Shown here one piece after another: positions 1 to 10,737 of a stretch of DNA of 64,000 bases. The notes under the pieces were generated by a model. The model did not search any database and was not told the DNA's origin. It worked only from the letters and a program-made list of their open reading frames with translations. The DNA is from Haloferax prahovense DSM 18310 (lineage in GTDB: Archaea; Halobacteriota; Halobacteria; Halobacteriales; Haloferacaceae): contig NZ_AOLG01000054.1 of the NCBI RefSeq assembly GCF_000336815.1, positions 181,288-245,287 of the forward strand. Reading direction: 5' to 3'. The stretch's first letter is position 1; each line of letters starts with the position of its first letter. Made by a program: the position numbers and the translations under genes.

Positions 1-282
1 AGCAGCGAGCAACGCGGAGCGTTGCGAGTGAGGTTCAATTCCCGGTCGGCGCATTTCTGTCGAACGTAGTGAGACGAAATTCGCAGGGAATCTGAACCCT
101 GCCAGTCGCAGCCGACGAGCAACGCGAGGAGGAACGTCTGGCTCAGGTTCAATTCCCGGTCGGCGCATTTCCGGTGAGACAGAGTCTCACCGACGTACCG
201 TTCGTTTCACTCACGGTACTCCCTGCGGTCGTTTGCCGACCGACCTTCGCAAACCTTCGGTTTGCTCAGTCCCGGTCGGCGA
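1..282 (+). repeat. three tandem units ending in a tRNA 3'-end remnant
   Basis: The 22-base string GGTTCAATTCCCGG plus TCGGCGCA occurs at 32-53 and 146-167, and a decayed copy (CCCGGTCGGCGA) sits at 271-282; spacing is 114 and 116 bases. The string has the layout of a tRNA T-loop (TTCAATT), the 3' T-stem strand, a 7-base acceptor strand and discriminator A. The bases on the 5' side do not complete the T-stem and no D or anticodon arm precedes them, so these are tails and not functional tRNAs. A parent tRNA would start GCGCCGA, which would suit a haloarchaeal tRNA-Gly (inference). The units also share a GCGAGCAACGCG-type dyad upstream of the tail. Such tails typically mark att sites or recombination at a tRNA 3' end. 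No integrase is seen. Confidence 0.75.
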
Positions 283-320
283 ACAGCCGGTTTTACTGAC
301 AGTTGTTCGAACGGAACGAC

Positions 321-500
321 ATGGAAATCGAAGCGGCCCTCCTGTCGATTCGGCGCTGGCTGATGGTGCTCGCGCTGTTACTCACGTTCCAGATGTACAC
401 CGACGCAGTCGGCTGGACCGGTCAGCCGGCCCCGCTCGCGCTGCTCGGTGCGGGCGTCTACATCGCCGTCGCGTTGCTGCTCACTTTCTTCGAACAGTAA
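321..500 (+). CDS. small two-span membrane protein
   Basis: This 59-residue protein has a short charged N terminus (MEIEAALLSIRRW), a hydrophobic span at about 14-27 and a second at about 40-56, so it is probably a two-pass membrane protein with both ends on the same side. No family is recognised. The ATG at 321 is preferred to an in-frame TTG at 303, because the extra six residues are charged and the first helix begins naturally after the ATG. It lies next to the tRNA-tail repeats and converges on the next gene with a 14-base gap. Confidence 0.6.
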   Translation: MEIEAALLSIRRWLMVLALLLTFQMYTDAVGWTGQPAPLALLGAGVYIAVALLLTFFEQ

Positions 501-514
501 CCCGCCTCACCGGC

Positions 515-694
515 TCAGAAAAACAGGTTCTGCACGTCGTCGAGCTCCGGCGATTCGGAGCGAAACACTGGCTCACGGGCGGTCTGCCGAAGCATCGCGT
601 GGCGTTCGAGGGCCGAGTCGAATTCGAGAATCGCCCGCTCGATGTCGCGGGCCAGCGCGTCGATTTCGCCGTGGAGTTCGTCGTCGTCGGCCAT
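515..694 (-). CDS. small acidic hypothetical protein
   Basis: The product is 59 residues, acidic and largely helical, with a heptad-like stretch (DELHGEIDALARDIERAILEF), suggesting a small coiled coil or dimer. There is no signal peptide, membrane span or metal motif. The internal ATG at 694 is chosen over an upstream start at 748, since the upstream part is Arg/Thr-rich and unlike a haloarchaeal protein. It lies in the same direction as the zinc-ribbon membrane gene behind it. Function unknown. Confidence 0.55.
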   Translation of the reverse strand: MADDDELHGEIDALARDIERAILEFDSALERHAMLRQTAREPVFRSESPELDDVQNLFF

Positions 695-744
695 GATACG
701 CGTAGTTAGTCGAGGGCTGGTAAAACGGGCTCGGCCGCGAGTCG

Positions 745-1041
745 TCACCGGAGCCGTCGGGTGCAGTTCCAGCAGAGGTCGAAGGTGGTGTCGGCCTCGT
801 TTTCGACCCCGCAGTTCGGGCAGATGCGCTCGCCCGTCGGCGTCGTCTGCACGCCGGCCTGCGAGCCGTCGTCGAACGACGCCGCGATTTCGGGGTGGGC
901 GTAGCGGTCCGTCCGGGCGGAGTCCCGACCGGCCCCCTCGCCCATCGTCGGCTCACCGCCGTTGACGAGGTACCGATAGACCAGGAGCTGGAGCAGGGTC
1001 AACCCGAGGGCGTAGACGACGATCCAACCCCAGATGTCCAT
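745..1041 (-). CDS. membrane-anchored zinc-ribbon protein
   Basis: The 98-residue protein has one N-terminal membrane span (about 3-22, WGWIVVYALGLTLLQLLVY), a polar linker, and a C-terminal zinc ribbon made of CPNC and CWNC pairs about 14 residues apart. This architecture is common among haloarchaeal small membrane proteins of unknown role; the ribbon probably binds one zinc on the cytoplasmic side. The ATG at 1041 directly follows an in-frame GTG at 1044 and is taken as the start. The downstream gene on the same strand begins 50 bases further on. Confidence 0.75.
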   Translation of the reverse strand: MDIWGWIVVYALGLTLLQLLVYRYLVNGGEPTMGEGAGRDSARTDRYAHPEIAASFDDGSQAGVQTTPTGERICPNCGVENEADTTFDLCWNCTRRLR

Positions 1042-1148
1042 CACACATTGACTTACGTTAGCATGCTATATCGGTTCTTCGGTCGAACGGGTCTGCTGAC
1101 GCTCTCGACGGTGGTCGCGGGCGATGCCGGCGCGGCGGTCTCGCACTG

Positions 1149-1157
1149 AAAAAGGAG
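1149..1157 (-). terminator. oligo-T terminator after the acyltransferase gene
   Basis: Immediately after the stop codon of the acyltransferase gene the minus strand reads CCTTTTTCAG. Archaeal termination depends mainly on such T-runs, so this is a plausible transcription end. Confidence 0.45.
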
Positions 1158-2075
1158 TTACTCGCGTCGGTGAGAATCCACCGGTCCGTCGAGGTCGCGG
1201 TCGAACTCGTCGAAGGCGTCGAGGTCGTCGGGGAGCTCGTAGGGAATCTCGCGCTCGTCGGCGCGGCGCTCGCCGCCGACGTCGAGCGGTTCGGCCGCGT
1301 CCTCGAAGCCGGGCTTTACTTTCACGCTCTTGGCGGGCGAGCCGACCGCGATGTGGTGGGCGGGCACGTCACCCTGCACGACCGACCGGGCCCCGACGAT
1401 GGCGTTCTCGCCGACCGAAACGCCGGCGTTCACCATCGCGTCGTAGGTGATGCGCGCGTCGTCGCCGACGGTCGTGTGGTAGTTTCTGACCTCGGTCTGG
1501 TCGACGGTGTCGTGGGAGTGGCTGTAGATGTGGACGCTGTCGGAGATGGAGACGCGGTCGCCGATGGTGAGTTTCCCGCGGTCGTCGAGGTGCACGTCGT
1601 CGTGGATGACCGTGTTGTCGCCGACGGAGATGTTGTGGCCGTACGAAAAGGTGACGCCCTTGAAGATGCGGAGGCTGTCTCCGGCCTCCTCGAAGAGGTG
1701 GTTGGCGAGCATCTGTCGGAATCGGAGGGCGAAGGCGACGTTGTCGGCCATCGGCGTCGCGTCGAACTGCCGCCAGAGCCACTGGAGGTGCTTCGAGCGC
1801 TTGAACTTCTCGTCGTCCTTCTCGGCGTAGTACTCGGCTTCGAGCGTCGCGTTGCAAGGGTCGTACCCCTGCAGTCGGACCCGCGTCGCGGGCGAGACAG
1901 GCTTGCCGTTCTGCCAGCGCTCCCACGCCTCGCGGTCGCCGAACAGGTCGACGAGGGTGTCCCGAACGACCGTGCAGGTGTCTTCGTCCGAGGCGAGGCG
2001 GCCGTCGACCTCGTCGATGAACGCCTGGAGGCCTTCCTCGGCGTCCGCCGGAAGCGAAACGTGGACCTTCGTCAT
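1158..2075 (-). CDS. left-handed beta-helix (hexapeptide-repeat) acyltransferase
   Basis: The 305-residue protein has an N-terminal helical region (1-125) followed by hexapeptide repeats (about 135-255; for example VSVGENAIVGARSVV and VPAHHIAVGSPAKSVKVKPG) typical of the left-handed beta-helix trimers that transfer acetyl or succinyl groups from CoA. The closing 'aVGsPAK' signature is that of the maltose/galactoside acetyltransferase group. The YSHSHD stretch supplies the likely catalytic histidine. The long N-terminal extension and acidic C-terminal tail are not part of the core fold. The acceptor cannot be read from sequence; a sugar or cell-surface precursor is likely by family. Confidence 0.85.
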   Translation of the reverse strand: MTKVHVSLPADAEEGLQAFIDEVDGRLASDEDTCTVVRDTLVDLFGDREAWERWQNGKPVSPATRVRLQGYDPCNATLEAEYYAEKDDEKFKRSKHLQWLWRQFDATPMADNVAFALRFRQMLANHLFEEAGDSLRIFKGVTFSYGHNISVGDNTVIHDDVHLDDRGKLTIGDRVSISDSVHIYSHSHDTVDQTEVRNYHTTVGDDARITYDAMVNAGVSVGENAIVGARSVVQGDVPAHHIAVGSPAKSVKVKPGFEDAAEPLDVGGERRADEREIPYELPDDLDAFDEFDRDLDGPVDSHRRE

Positions 2076-2303
2076 TGCACCGTCGTAAGCCGTCGAGATT
2101 CAAAGGGATTCGGTTGTGCGAACCCCGCGTCAGGCCTCCTCCGGGCAATATTAGCTGGTTTCGGGCGTCTGGTGCGTGTCTGATGAGACAGGTTCGGCCC
2201 GTCGCTAGTGGCGAACGGAACCCGAAACGGACCGAGTGGGGCGTCTCTCCGATGGGTGATACGAATGGTGAAACCTATCACAGTTGCCCGAGTTTACACG
2301 ATA

Positions 2304-3593
2304 ATGAGTGAAAAATTCAGAGAAGGGATTCCGGCGTGGACGCGGGAACACGCCGAAAGCCTCCGCCGCGACGACTCGAACGTCGCGCCGGTCATCTACC
2401 CCCCGGACGAGCGACTGGACGACGACCTGCACATCTGGGACACGTGGTTCCTCCGGAACCGCGACGGCTCCGTCGCCGAAATCGACGGCTACCGCGTCGT
2501 CTTCTCGCTGACGTCGTCGTCGGACCTCCTCCCCGGCAAGCGCCACGACGTGGCGACGATTCGCTACTTCTACTCCCGGGACGGCGAGGAGTGGACCACC
2601 GGCGGCGTCGTCTTCGACGGCGGCGCGCTCGGCCAGCGTCAGTGGGCCGGGTCGGCGATGTACGACCCGGACGGCGACGGCGGCGACGTCTATCTCTACT
2701 ACACCGCGGCCGGAGAGGACGGCGCCGAGGAACTGACCTACACCCAGCGCATCGCAGTCGCCACCGGGGGGACCGTCCGCACCGACGACGCCGGATTCAG
2801 CATCGAGGGGTCGTGGGACCACCGAATCATCCTCACGCCGGACGGCGACTGGTACGAGCGCGAGGACCAGTCGCGCGGGATGATATACACCTTCCGCGAC
2901 CCGTGGTTCTTCGAGGACCCCGCGTCGGGCGAGACGTACCTCCTCTTCGAGGCGAACACGCCCGTCCCCGAGGGTGCCGGCGAGTGCGACGACCCCGTCT
3001 GGGAGGAGTTCAACGGGAGCGTCGGCATCGCCCACTCGCCGACGGGCGACCCGACCGACTTCGAACTCCGGCCGCCGCTTCTCGACGCCGTCTGCGTCAA
3101 TCAGGAACTGGAGCGCCCGCACCTCGTCGTCCGCGACGGGACGTACCACCTGTTCGTCTCCAGCCACGTCCACACGTTCGCGCCCGGCCTGACGGGCTAC
3201 GATGCCCTCTACGGGTTCGTCGCCGACGACCTCGCGGGCGACTACGAACCCCTGAACGGCCACGGGATGGTTCTCACGAACCCGAAAGGCGCGCCCTTCC
3301 AGGCGTACTCGTGGCTCGTCTACGACCACGGCGACGACCTCCTCGTCTCGTCGTTCTTCAACTACTTCGACTACGACCGACCGAGCCTCGACGACGTGGG
3401 ACTCCTCCCACCCGAAGAACAGCAGCGCCGGTTCGGCGGCACGCTCGCGCCGACCGTCCGGGTCGCTCTCGACGGCGACGAGACGGATGTCCTCGGGACG
3501 CTCGGCCACGGGCACCTGCCGCTCCCCCGCGAAACGCTCCCGACGCCGTGGTGGGAGCGAGACGGGGACGCCACTCGCGGCGGCGACTACTGA
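2304..3593 (+). CDS. glycoside hydrolase family 68 fructosyltransferase (levansucrase/inulosucrase type)
   Basis: The product (429 aa) is a five-bladed propeller enzyme that transfers fructosyl units from sucrose to make fructan. The three catalytic positions of GH68 are visible: nucleophile D46 in WDTW, transition-state stabiliser D199 in RDP, and acid/base E270 in ELERPH. No signal peptide or lipobox is present from ATG 2304; an upstream in-frame start at 2208 would add 32 residues and still give no clear export signal. Characterised haloarchaeal GH68 enzymes are mostly inulosucrases (family knowledge), but product linkage cannot be read here. The gene converges on the GH32 gene 13 bases away, suggesting an acquired or co-inherited fructan cassette. 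Confidence 0.9.
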   Translation: MSEKFREGIPAWTREHAESLRRDDSNVAPVIYPPDERLDDDLHIWDTWFLRNRDGSVAEIDGYRVVFSLTSSSDLLPGKRHDVATIRYFYSRDGEEWTTGGVVFDGGALGQRQWAGSAMYDPDGDGGDVYLYYTAAGEDGAEELTYTQRIAVATGGTVRTDDAGFSIEGSWDHRIILTPDGDWYEREDQSRGMIYTFRDPWFFEDPASGETYLLFEANTPVPEGAGECDDPVWEEFNGSVGIAHSPTGDPTDFELRPPLLDAVCVNQELERPHLVVRDGTYHLFVSSHVHTFAPGLTGYDALYGFVADDLAGDYEPLNGHGMVLTNPKGAPFQAYSWLVYDHGDDLLVSSFFNYFDYDRPSLDDVGLLPPEEQQRRFGGTLAPTVRVALDGDETDVLGTLGHGHLPLPRETLPTPWWERDGDATRGGDY

Positions 3594-3606
3594 ACGAACG
3601 CGGCGG

Positions 3607-5802
<2,196 letters not shown>

Positions 5803-5958
5803 TCACCGTGCATGAATCTGCGGATTCACTCGGTGTCGAGCAAATTCACACAGCGCCCGGAGGCCGAGCGCGGGACGCGAGCGCCGCCCACGCCGGGGAT
5901 TCCCACGAGACGGAAACAAAACACACCCAATAAGTCGCCCCAATCCGTAGGGCCGGCC

Positions 5959-7032
5959 ATGCACTACCGCGAACTCGGCACCTCCGGAATCGAAGTCAGC
6001 GAGGTCGGCTTCGGTGCGTGGGTCGTCGGGACCGACTGGTGGGGCGACCGCTCGGACGAAGACTCCATCGAGATGCTCCATCACGCCATCGACCGGGGCA
6101 TCGACTTCTTCGACACGGGCGACGTGTACGGCCACGGCCACTCCGAGGAGGTCGTCGGCGAAGCGCTCGCCGACTACCGCGACGAGGTCACCGTCGCCAC
6201 CAAAATCGGCTACGACTTCTACAACAACCCGCAGGCCGGTCACGGCGAACTCCCCAAGGAGATAACCGGCGAGTGGGTCCGCGAGGCGACCGAAAAGAGC
6301 CTCGAACGCCTCGACATGGAGTACGTGGACCTCCTGCAACTCCACAACGCGAACGTCGACGAAGTCACGCCCGACGTGCTCGAAGCCCTCGACGAACTCA
6401 AAGAGGAGGGCCTCATCAAGGCCACCGGCTGGGCGCTCGGCCCCTCCATCGGCTGGCTGGCCGAAGGCGACATGGCCATCGAAGAGGAGTTCGACGCGCT
6501 CCAAATCGTCTGGAACGCCTTCGAACAGGACGTGGGCAACCACTTCCTCGACACCATCCGCGAGACCGGTTCCTCGACGAGCCTCATCGCCCGCGTGCCG
6601 CACTCCTCGGGCCTCCTGAACGAGCAGGTCCGCCCGGAGACCGAACTCGGCTCCGGCGACCACCGCGGCTTCCGCCCCGACGAGTGGTACGAGACGGGCT
6701 GGGAGAAGCTCGAACAACTCCGCTTCCTCGAACGCGACGGCGAGCGGACCATGGCGCAGGCGTCCATCGCCTACCTCCTCGGCTACGACGAGACCGCGGC
6801 CGTCACGCCGACGTTCCGCACGAAAGACGACATCGACGAGTGGGCGAAGGCCTCCGACGTGCCGAAGCTCACCGACGAGGAGCTAACCCGCGTCGAGGAA
6901 CTGTACGCGGACAACTTCGGCATCGACCGCTTCGACGGCATGGACGCGCTCCGCTCGTCGGTCGACGGGGACGACATCCGCGCGGCCGGCCTCGACAAGC
7001 GCGTCGCGAAAGGCGCGCGCAACGAAGCCTGA
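5959..7032 (+). CDS. aldo/keto reductase
   Basis: The 357-residue TIM-barrel oxidoreductase uses NAD(P)H to reduce aldehydes or ketones. The family tetrad is present: Asp in FFDTGDVYG with its Tyr three residues on, Lys in VATKIGY, and His in LLQLHN. The N-terminal MHYRELGTSGIEVSEVGFG is the standard AKR opening and fixes the start at ATG 5959. The sequence resembles the AKR11/12-like general stress or sugar-aldehyde reductases; the substrate cannot be inferred. Its stop overlaps the start of the next small gene (TGATG), implying translational coupling. Confidence 0.92.
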   Translation: MHYRELGTSGIEVSEVGFGAWVVGTDWWGDRSDEDSIEMLHHAIDRGIDFFDTGDVYGHGHSEEVVGEALADYRDEVTVATKIGYDFYNNPQAGHGELPKEITGEWVREATEKSLERLDMEYVDLLQLHNANVDEVTPDVLEALDELKEEGLIKATGWALGPSIGWLAEGDMAIEEEFDALQIVWNAFEQDVGNHFLDTIRETGSSTSLIARVPHSSGLLNEQVRPETELGSGDHRGFRPDEWYETGWEKLEQLRFLERDGERTMAQASIAYLLGYDETAAVTPTFRTKDDIDEWAKASDVPKLTDEELTRVEELYADNFGIDRFDGMDALRSSVDGDDIRAAGLDKRVAKGARNEA

Positions 7033-7202
7033 TGGGTCGCCTGAAAACCCTCCTCGGCGTCACCGCGGTCGCCCACGTCGCGCTCGCGTGGCTGGTCAGC
7101 CTCGACGCCAAGAAGCGCGGCGACGACGCCGGTCGCTGGATAGCGCTGACGCTCCTCACCGGCGTCGTCGGCGCTGTGGACTACGTCCGAAACGGGCGCT
7201 AA
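7032..7202 (+). CDS. small membrane protein coupled to the aldo/keto reductase
   Basis: The product is 56 residues with two hydrophobic stretches (about 6-24 and 38-50) separated by DAKKRGDDAGRW, a two-helix hairpin. The layout resembles short phospholipase-D-nuclease-N-terminal-like membrane proteins, but the match is too short to name. The ATG overlaps the TGA of the upstream reductase, so both are translated from one mRNA. Confidence 0.7.
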   Translation: MGRLKTLLGVTAVAHVALAWLVSLDAKKRGDDAGRWIALTLLTGVVGAVDYVRNGR

Positions 7203-7278
7203 CGGCGCGTCCGCGGTCGACCTCGGTGACGTTCCGTTCTGTCGCGACTCACTTCTGACGCTCACGAGGGCTCCCTTT

Positions 7279-7290
7279 CGATATATATCG
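7279..7290. promoter_or_regulatory. TATA-like palindrome CGATATATATCG
   Basis: A 12-base AT-rich palindrome lies about 90 bases before the start at 7377, in the 174-base gap after the small membrane gene. It could be a TATA element for a transcript with a leader, or a regulator site. Without a mapped start this remains tentative. Confidence 0.3.
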
Positions 7291-7376
7291 CACTTAGCAG
7301 CCTACTACACCGCCGCCGCCGAACTCGACCGGTACGGTCGCCGCGGCGCGCTCGCGCCGGGCCGACCCGCTCGAAC

Positions 7377-7859
7377 ATGTCGAATTCAGCATCCCATCCC
7401 ACCGAGAGGCAGTCGGAGCGCGCGTACAGAACCCACCCGTTGGGCGTCCGCATCGTCGAGTACGACGACCCGGACGGAGACGGTCGCCGGTACGGCTTCC
7501 GCGCCCCCGACCACGCGGGCCGCGAGTTCGACGACCCTGACACCGCCGCGCTCTACGCCGACGTGTACTTCGACGTGAACGGGTTCGTCGAGGCCGGAAC
7601 GGGCGACCGCGGCGTGCCGCCCGAAGTCATCCAAGCGGGCCGCGATACGCTCGCGGCGTACTTTCTGACGCAACCCTACGCCGACGCCGACTGGGTGGCG
7701 TCGTTCTACGGCAAAAAACGGGCGCGAATCGAGCGCTACGCCGCGGCCGTCCGACGACGGGCCGAGGAGATTCGGGAGGGGGTCGAGGCGCTCGAACGCG
7801 AGGGGAACTCCGTCGCGGACGACGCGTCGGTCGGGTGTCAAGTCAGGACCGATATATAA
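7377..7859 (+). CDS. haloarchaeal hypothetical protein
   Basis: The 160-residue soluble acidic protein has no motif I recognise. The middle reads like a compact alpha/beta domain (LGVRIVEYDDPDGDG..RYGFRAPDHAG, then LYADVYFDVNGF), followed by a basic helical C-terminal part (about 115-145, KKRARIERYAAAVRRRAEEI) that could form a coiled coil or bind nucleic acid. The last codons lie in an AT-rich string (GATATATAATC) that may belong to the promoter region of the next gene. Function unknown. Confidence 0.7.
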   Translation: MSNSASHPTERQSERAYRTHPLGVRIVEYDDPDGDGRRYGFRAPDHAGREFDDPDTAALYADVYFDVNGFVEAGTGDRGVPPEVIQAGRDTLAAYFLTQPYADADWVASFYGKKRARIERYAAAVRRRAEEIREGVEALEREGNSVADDASVGCQVRTDI

Positions 7860-7902
7860 TCAACAGACCGCTCTCTTCCGGACAGTATTGCAACCCTGTT
7901 GT

Positions 7903-7910
7903 CATATAAA
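7903..7910 (+). promoter_or_regulatory. TATA element upstream of the PhoX-like gene
   Basis: CATATAAA lies 34 bases before the ATG at 7945, the spacing expected for a haloarchaeal TATA box with a very short or absent leader. Confidence 0.5.
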
Positions 7911-7944
7911 CCTACACGGGGGCTGGTTTCGCTTCTTCGGTCGC

Positions 7945-10107
7945 ATGGTCGACTTCACTCGACGAACTCTCATGGCATCGTCCGTCGCCGCCGCGCTGGG
8001 AGCGAGCGTGGCAGGCGTCGGTCAGGCGGCGGAACCCGACGACCCGAACACGCCGCGGGCACCGCTCGTGCGGGGGGAGCTCAAGCGCTTTTCGACGACG
8101 GCGTTCGGGGCCGAGGTGACGGGGCCGTTCGTCTTCGACGACGGGTCGCTCCTCTACAGCCTCCAGCACCCCGACCGCGAGAACCCCGCGCCCTACGACA
8201 AGGCGGCCATCGGCTACTTCTCCGGCTTCCAGTTCTCGTTCGACGGTGAGAGCGACTTCGACGAGCTATCGACGCCCGAGACGAACGAAGAGCGGCGCGC
8301 GGTCCGGTCCGCCGCCGGCGACTACGAGATGCTGGCCCGCGAAGGCGACGCCATCAACGGCGGGTCGGAGCTCCTCGGCGTCCCACAGACCCCCGACGGG
8401 ACGAACATCACGAGCGGCCAGTTCAGCGGGTCGAAGTACGCCGACGCCGGCTACACCCCCGACTGCAACCAGTTCGTCGCCACGAACGACGAGGGAACCG
8501 AGGGCTATCTGTTTACCAACTGGGAGGCGAGTCCGGGCAACGTCTCGCGGATTCCGCTCAGTCAGGACGACGACGGCTCGTGGGAGGCCGACCTCAAAAA
8601 CGCGCTGAACCTCGCGAACACCGAGGCGCTCCGCGAACTCGGCGGGACGCGAATCAACTGCTACGGCGACCTGAGCCCGTGGAACACGATGCTGTCGGCC
8701 GAGGAGAACTACGCCCACCCGCGCGTCTCGCTGACCGCGACCGTGAGCGACATCGTCGAGAAGGGCACCGGCGAGGGACTCCGCGGCGCACACGAGTTCT
8801 GGAACCGACCGAACCCGACCGAGATTCAGTCCGCGGTCGACGACTACTACGATGACGATTCGTGGTTCGTCCAGAGCTACTGGGCGGTCGCCGGCGTCGA
8901 ACTCCTCGCGTACTACCTCGGCGCAGAGCCGGTCGACCAATCCGCCGACGGCAACGACCTGACGCCCATCGGCGACGTGTACCCGAACCCGTACCGCTAC
9001 GGCTACATCGTCGACTTCCGCGAACCGGCCGCCGAGACCCCCGAACCCGTCAAGTACTACGTCATGGGCCGGGCCGCCTGGGAGTGTCCGGACGTGCAGT
9101 CCGACGAGCGGACGGTCTACCTCGCCTCCGACGGCGACAGCAAGGGCGTCTACAAGTTCGTCGCCGACGAGCCGATTCCGAGCTACGACGACCCGATGGG
9201 CCTCGCCGGGACGCTCTACGCCCCGCTCGTGACGAACGACGACGAGGCCGAGGCCGCGCCCCCGGCCGACGTAGACCTCGAATTCGAGTGGCTGAAGCTC
9301 GGTCACGCCACCAACAACGAGGTCGCGGCGTGGATTGCGGAGTACGACGACGTCACACAGGCCGACTACCTCGGAACTCACACCGACTGGTCCGAAGGCG
9401 ACGAGGTGACCGCCGACCTCCTCGAAGCGGCCGACAGGGAGGTCGTCGAGAACGGCAACCGCGACTACGTCACCGACGAGGAAATCGTGGAGTGGGGCAA
9501 GCAGTACGAGTGGTACGGTCCCGACGGCGTGGACGACGACCTCCGGCACGTCCCGTTCCTCGAAACCCGGGCGGCCGCGAAGGAAATCGGCGCGACCATC
9601 GAGTTCAACAAGGCCGAGGGCATCGACAGCGTCGACGGCGCGGAACCCGGCGACGACGTCTACTTCGGCATCTCCGAACTCAACGACGACATGTCGAACG
9701 CCACCGGCGAACTCCAGCTCCAGCGGGTCGACGGCGGCGTCGTCTACCGCGCGGAACTGGAGTCCGACTACAACGTCTCGACGCTCGAACCCGTCATCGT
9801 CGGCCCCGACGCGAGCGACCCCGCCGCCGTCGCCGACGACGCGCTCATCAACGTCGACAACCTCGCCGTGATGGACGACGGCCGCGTGCTCTGTTGCGAG
9901 GACGCCGACCAGTTCGGCCGCTCGTACAAGAACGACTGCCTGTACGTCTACACGCCCGAGGACGACGACCGCGGCCACGGGAACGACCCCGACGGCGACG
10001 ACGCCGATAACCCGGGGAACGGTACCGGCGGTCCCAGCCGCGGGAGCGGCGGAAACGACAACGACGACAATCCGGGACGCAGTGACGGCAACGGCAACGG
10101 AAACTAA
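7945..10107 (+). CDS. PhoX-family (DUF839) exported phosphatase-like protein
   Basis: The 720-residue protein begins with a Tat signal (TRRTLMASSVAAALGASVAG, cleavage expected near AEP at about 29), so it is exported folded. The mature part matches the PhoX/DUF839 beta-propeller layout (an early NWEASPGN segment; later CYGDLSPWNTMLSAEENY, and INVDNLAVMDDGRVLCCEDAD near the end), a family that includes calcium/iron-dependent alkaline phosphatases. The last 60 residues are a Gly/Asn/Asp-rich disordered tail. Activity on phosphate esters is a family inference. ATG 7945 is chosen over 7888 because it places the twin-arginine motif at residues 5-6. Confidence 0.85.
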   Translation: MVDFTRRTLMASSVAAALGASVAGVGQAAEPDDPNTPRAPLVRGELKRFSTTAFGAEVTGPFVFDDGSLLYSLQHPDRENPAPYDKAAIGYFSGFQFSFDGESDFDELSTPETNEERRAVRSAAGDYEMLAREGDAINGGSELLGVPQTPDGTNITSGQFSGSKYADAGYTPDCNQFVATNDEGTEGYLFTNWEASPGNVSRIPLSQDDDGSWEADLKNALNLANTEALRELGGTRINCYGDLSPWNTMLSAEENYAHPRVSLTATVSDIVEKGTGEGLRGAHEFWNRPNPTEIQSAVDDYYDDDSWFVQSYWAVAGVELLAYYLGAEPVDQSADGNDLTPIGDVYPNPYRYGYIVDFREPAAETPEPVKYYVMGRAAWECPDVQSDERTVYLASDGDSKGVYKFVADEPIPSYDDPMGLAGTLYAPLVTNDDEAEAAPPADVDLEFEWLKLGHATNNEVAAWIAEYDDVTQADYLGTHTDWSEGDEVTADLLEAADREVVENGNRDYVTDEEIVEWGKQYEWYGPDGVDDDLRHVPFLETRAAAKEIGATIEFNKAEGIDSVDGAEPGDDVYFGISELNDDMSNATGELQLQRVDGGVVYRAELESDYNVSTLEPVIVGPDASDPAAVADDALINVDNLAVMDDGRVLCCEDADQFGRSYKNDCLYVYTPEDDDRGHGNDPDGDDADNPGNGTGGPSRGSGGNDNDDNPGRSDGNGNGN

Positions 10108-10131
10108 CCCGCCCCGCTCACGCAGTTTTTT
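10108..10131 (+). terminator. T-run terminator after the PhoX-like gene
   Basis: Six consecutive T residues (10126-10131) follow the stop codon by 18 bases in otherwise GC-rich DNA, the usual form of an archaeal intrinsic terminator. The next coding start is at 10157. Confidence 0.5.
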
Positions 10132-10156
10132 GTATTTCGAGAGACACCTTCGACCG

Positions 10157-10603
10157 ATGGTCCTCGAACGATTCGGTTCGGCACTCTCCCGCGAGGCCCG
10201 CGTCGTCGCCCGAAGTCCACCGCTCTTGGGCGTGGTCACCGGCGTGTGGATACTGCTCATCGCGCTGATGGCGGGGCTCGAAGCGCATCTCGCGGTCGTC
10301 TGGTTCCTCGCCGTCGCCCCGTCGACGGCGGTAGTGGCCTACGGCGGGCGGCGCGTCCTGCGTCGCTTCCGTGACGACTCCGGCGGCGAAGACGAATGGA
10401 CTCAGACGGCCGACGGAGCCGCCTACGACCCCGTTGACGACGAATCTGCTATCGAGCGCCTGCGAGAGCGCTACGCGGCCGGCGACCTCTCCGACGAGGA
10501 GTTCGAGCGCCGCCTCGACAAACTGGTCGAGACCGAGAGCTACGTCGCCGGGTCGCAGTCGCCCTCCGGAAACGCGAGAGAGCGGGCCTTCGAGCGGAAC
10601 TGA
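10157..10603 (+). CDS. membrane protein with C-terminal SHOCT domain
   Basis: The 148-residue protein has two membrane spans (about 25-45 and 48-66), a charged linker and a C-terminal SHOCT motif (AIERLRERYAAGDLSDEEFERRLDKL). SHOCT is a short helical module found at protein ends and presumed to mediate oligomerisation. ATG 10157 is preferred to 10082, which would overlap the preceding gene. A second SHOCT membrane protein is at 46845. Function unknown. Confidence 0.75.
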   Translation: MVLERFGSALSREARVVARSPPLLGVVTGVWILLIALMAGLEAHLAVVWFLAVAPSTAVVAYGGRRVLRRFRDDSGGEDEWTQTADGAAYDPVDDESAIERLRERYAAGDLSDEEFERRLDKLVETESYVAGSQSPSGNARERAFERN

Positions 10604-10737
10604 CGGGCCGGTGGTTGGCCGGACTCCGGGACGGCCGCGGCGACCGGTGACCGAGTCGGAGTCGGAGCGCGCCTCGCCGGCGACCCCGTGTGCCGGGACC
10701 AAAAGAGACACAACACTCGACCGAGTCCTGGACGACC

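Noticed and set aside
32-53. Possible functional tRNA gene
   Set aside because: Only the T-loop and 3' acceptor strand are present, with no matching 5' T-stem, anticodon or D arm in the sequence before it.
233-709. Arg-rich open frames overlapping the window start
   Set aside because: Composition (Arg, Pro, Ser) is that of the wrong frame in GC-rich DNA; better frames are on the other strand or phase.
2205-3515. Long reverse frame opposite the GH68 gene
   Set aside because: The GH68 frame has clear catalytic motifs; the reverse frame is Val/Arg/Asp-rich with none.
8266-10260. 664-residue reverse frame opposite the PhoX-like gene
   Set aside because: It is a mirror of a real acidic gene (Val/Arg-rich) with no domain.
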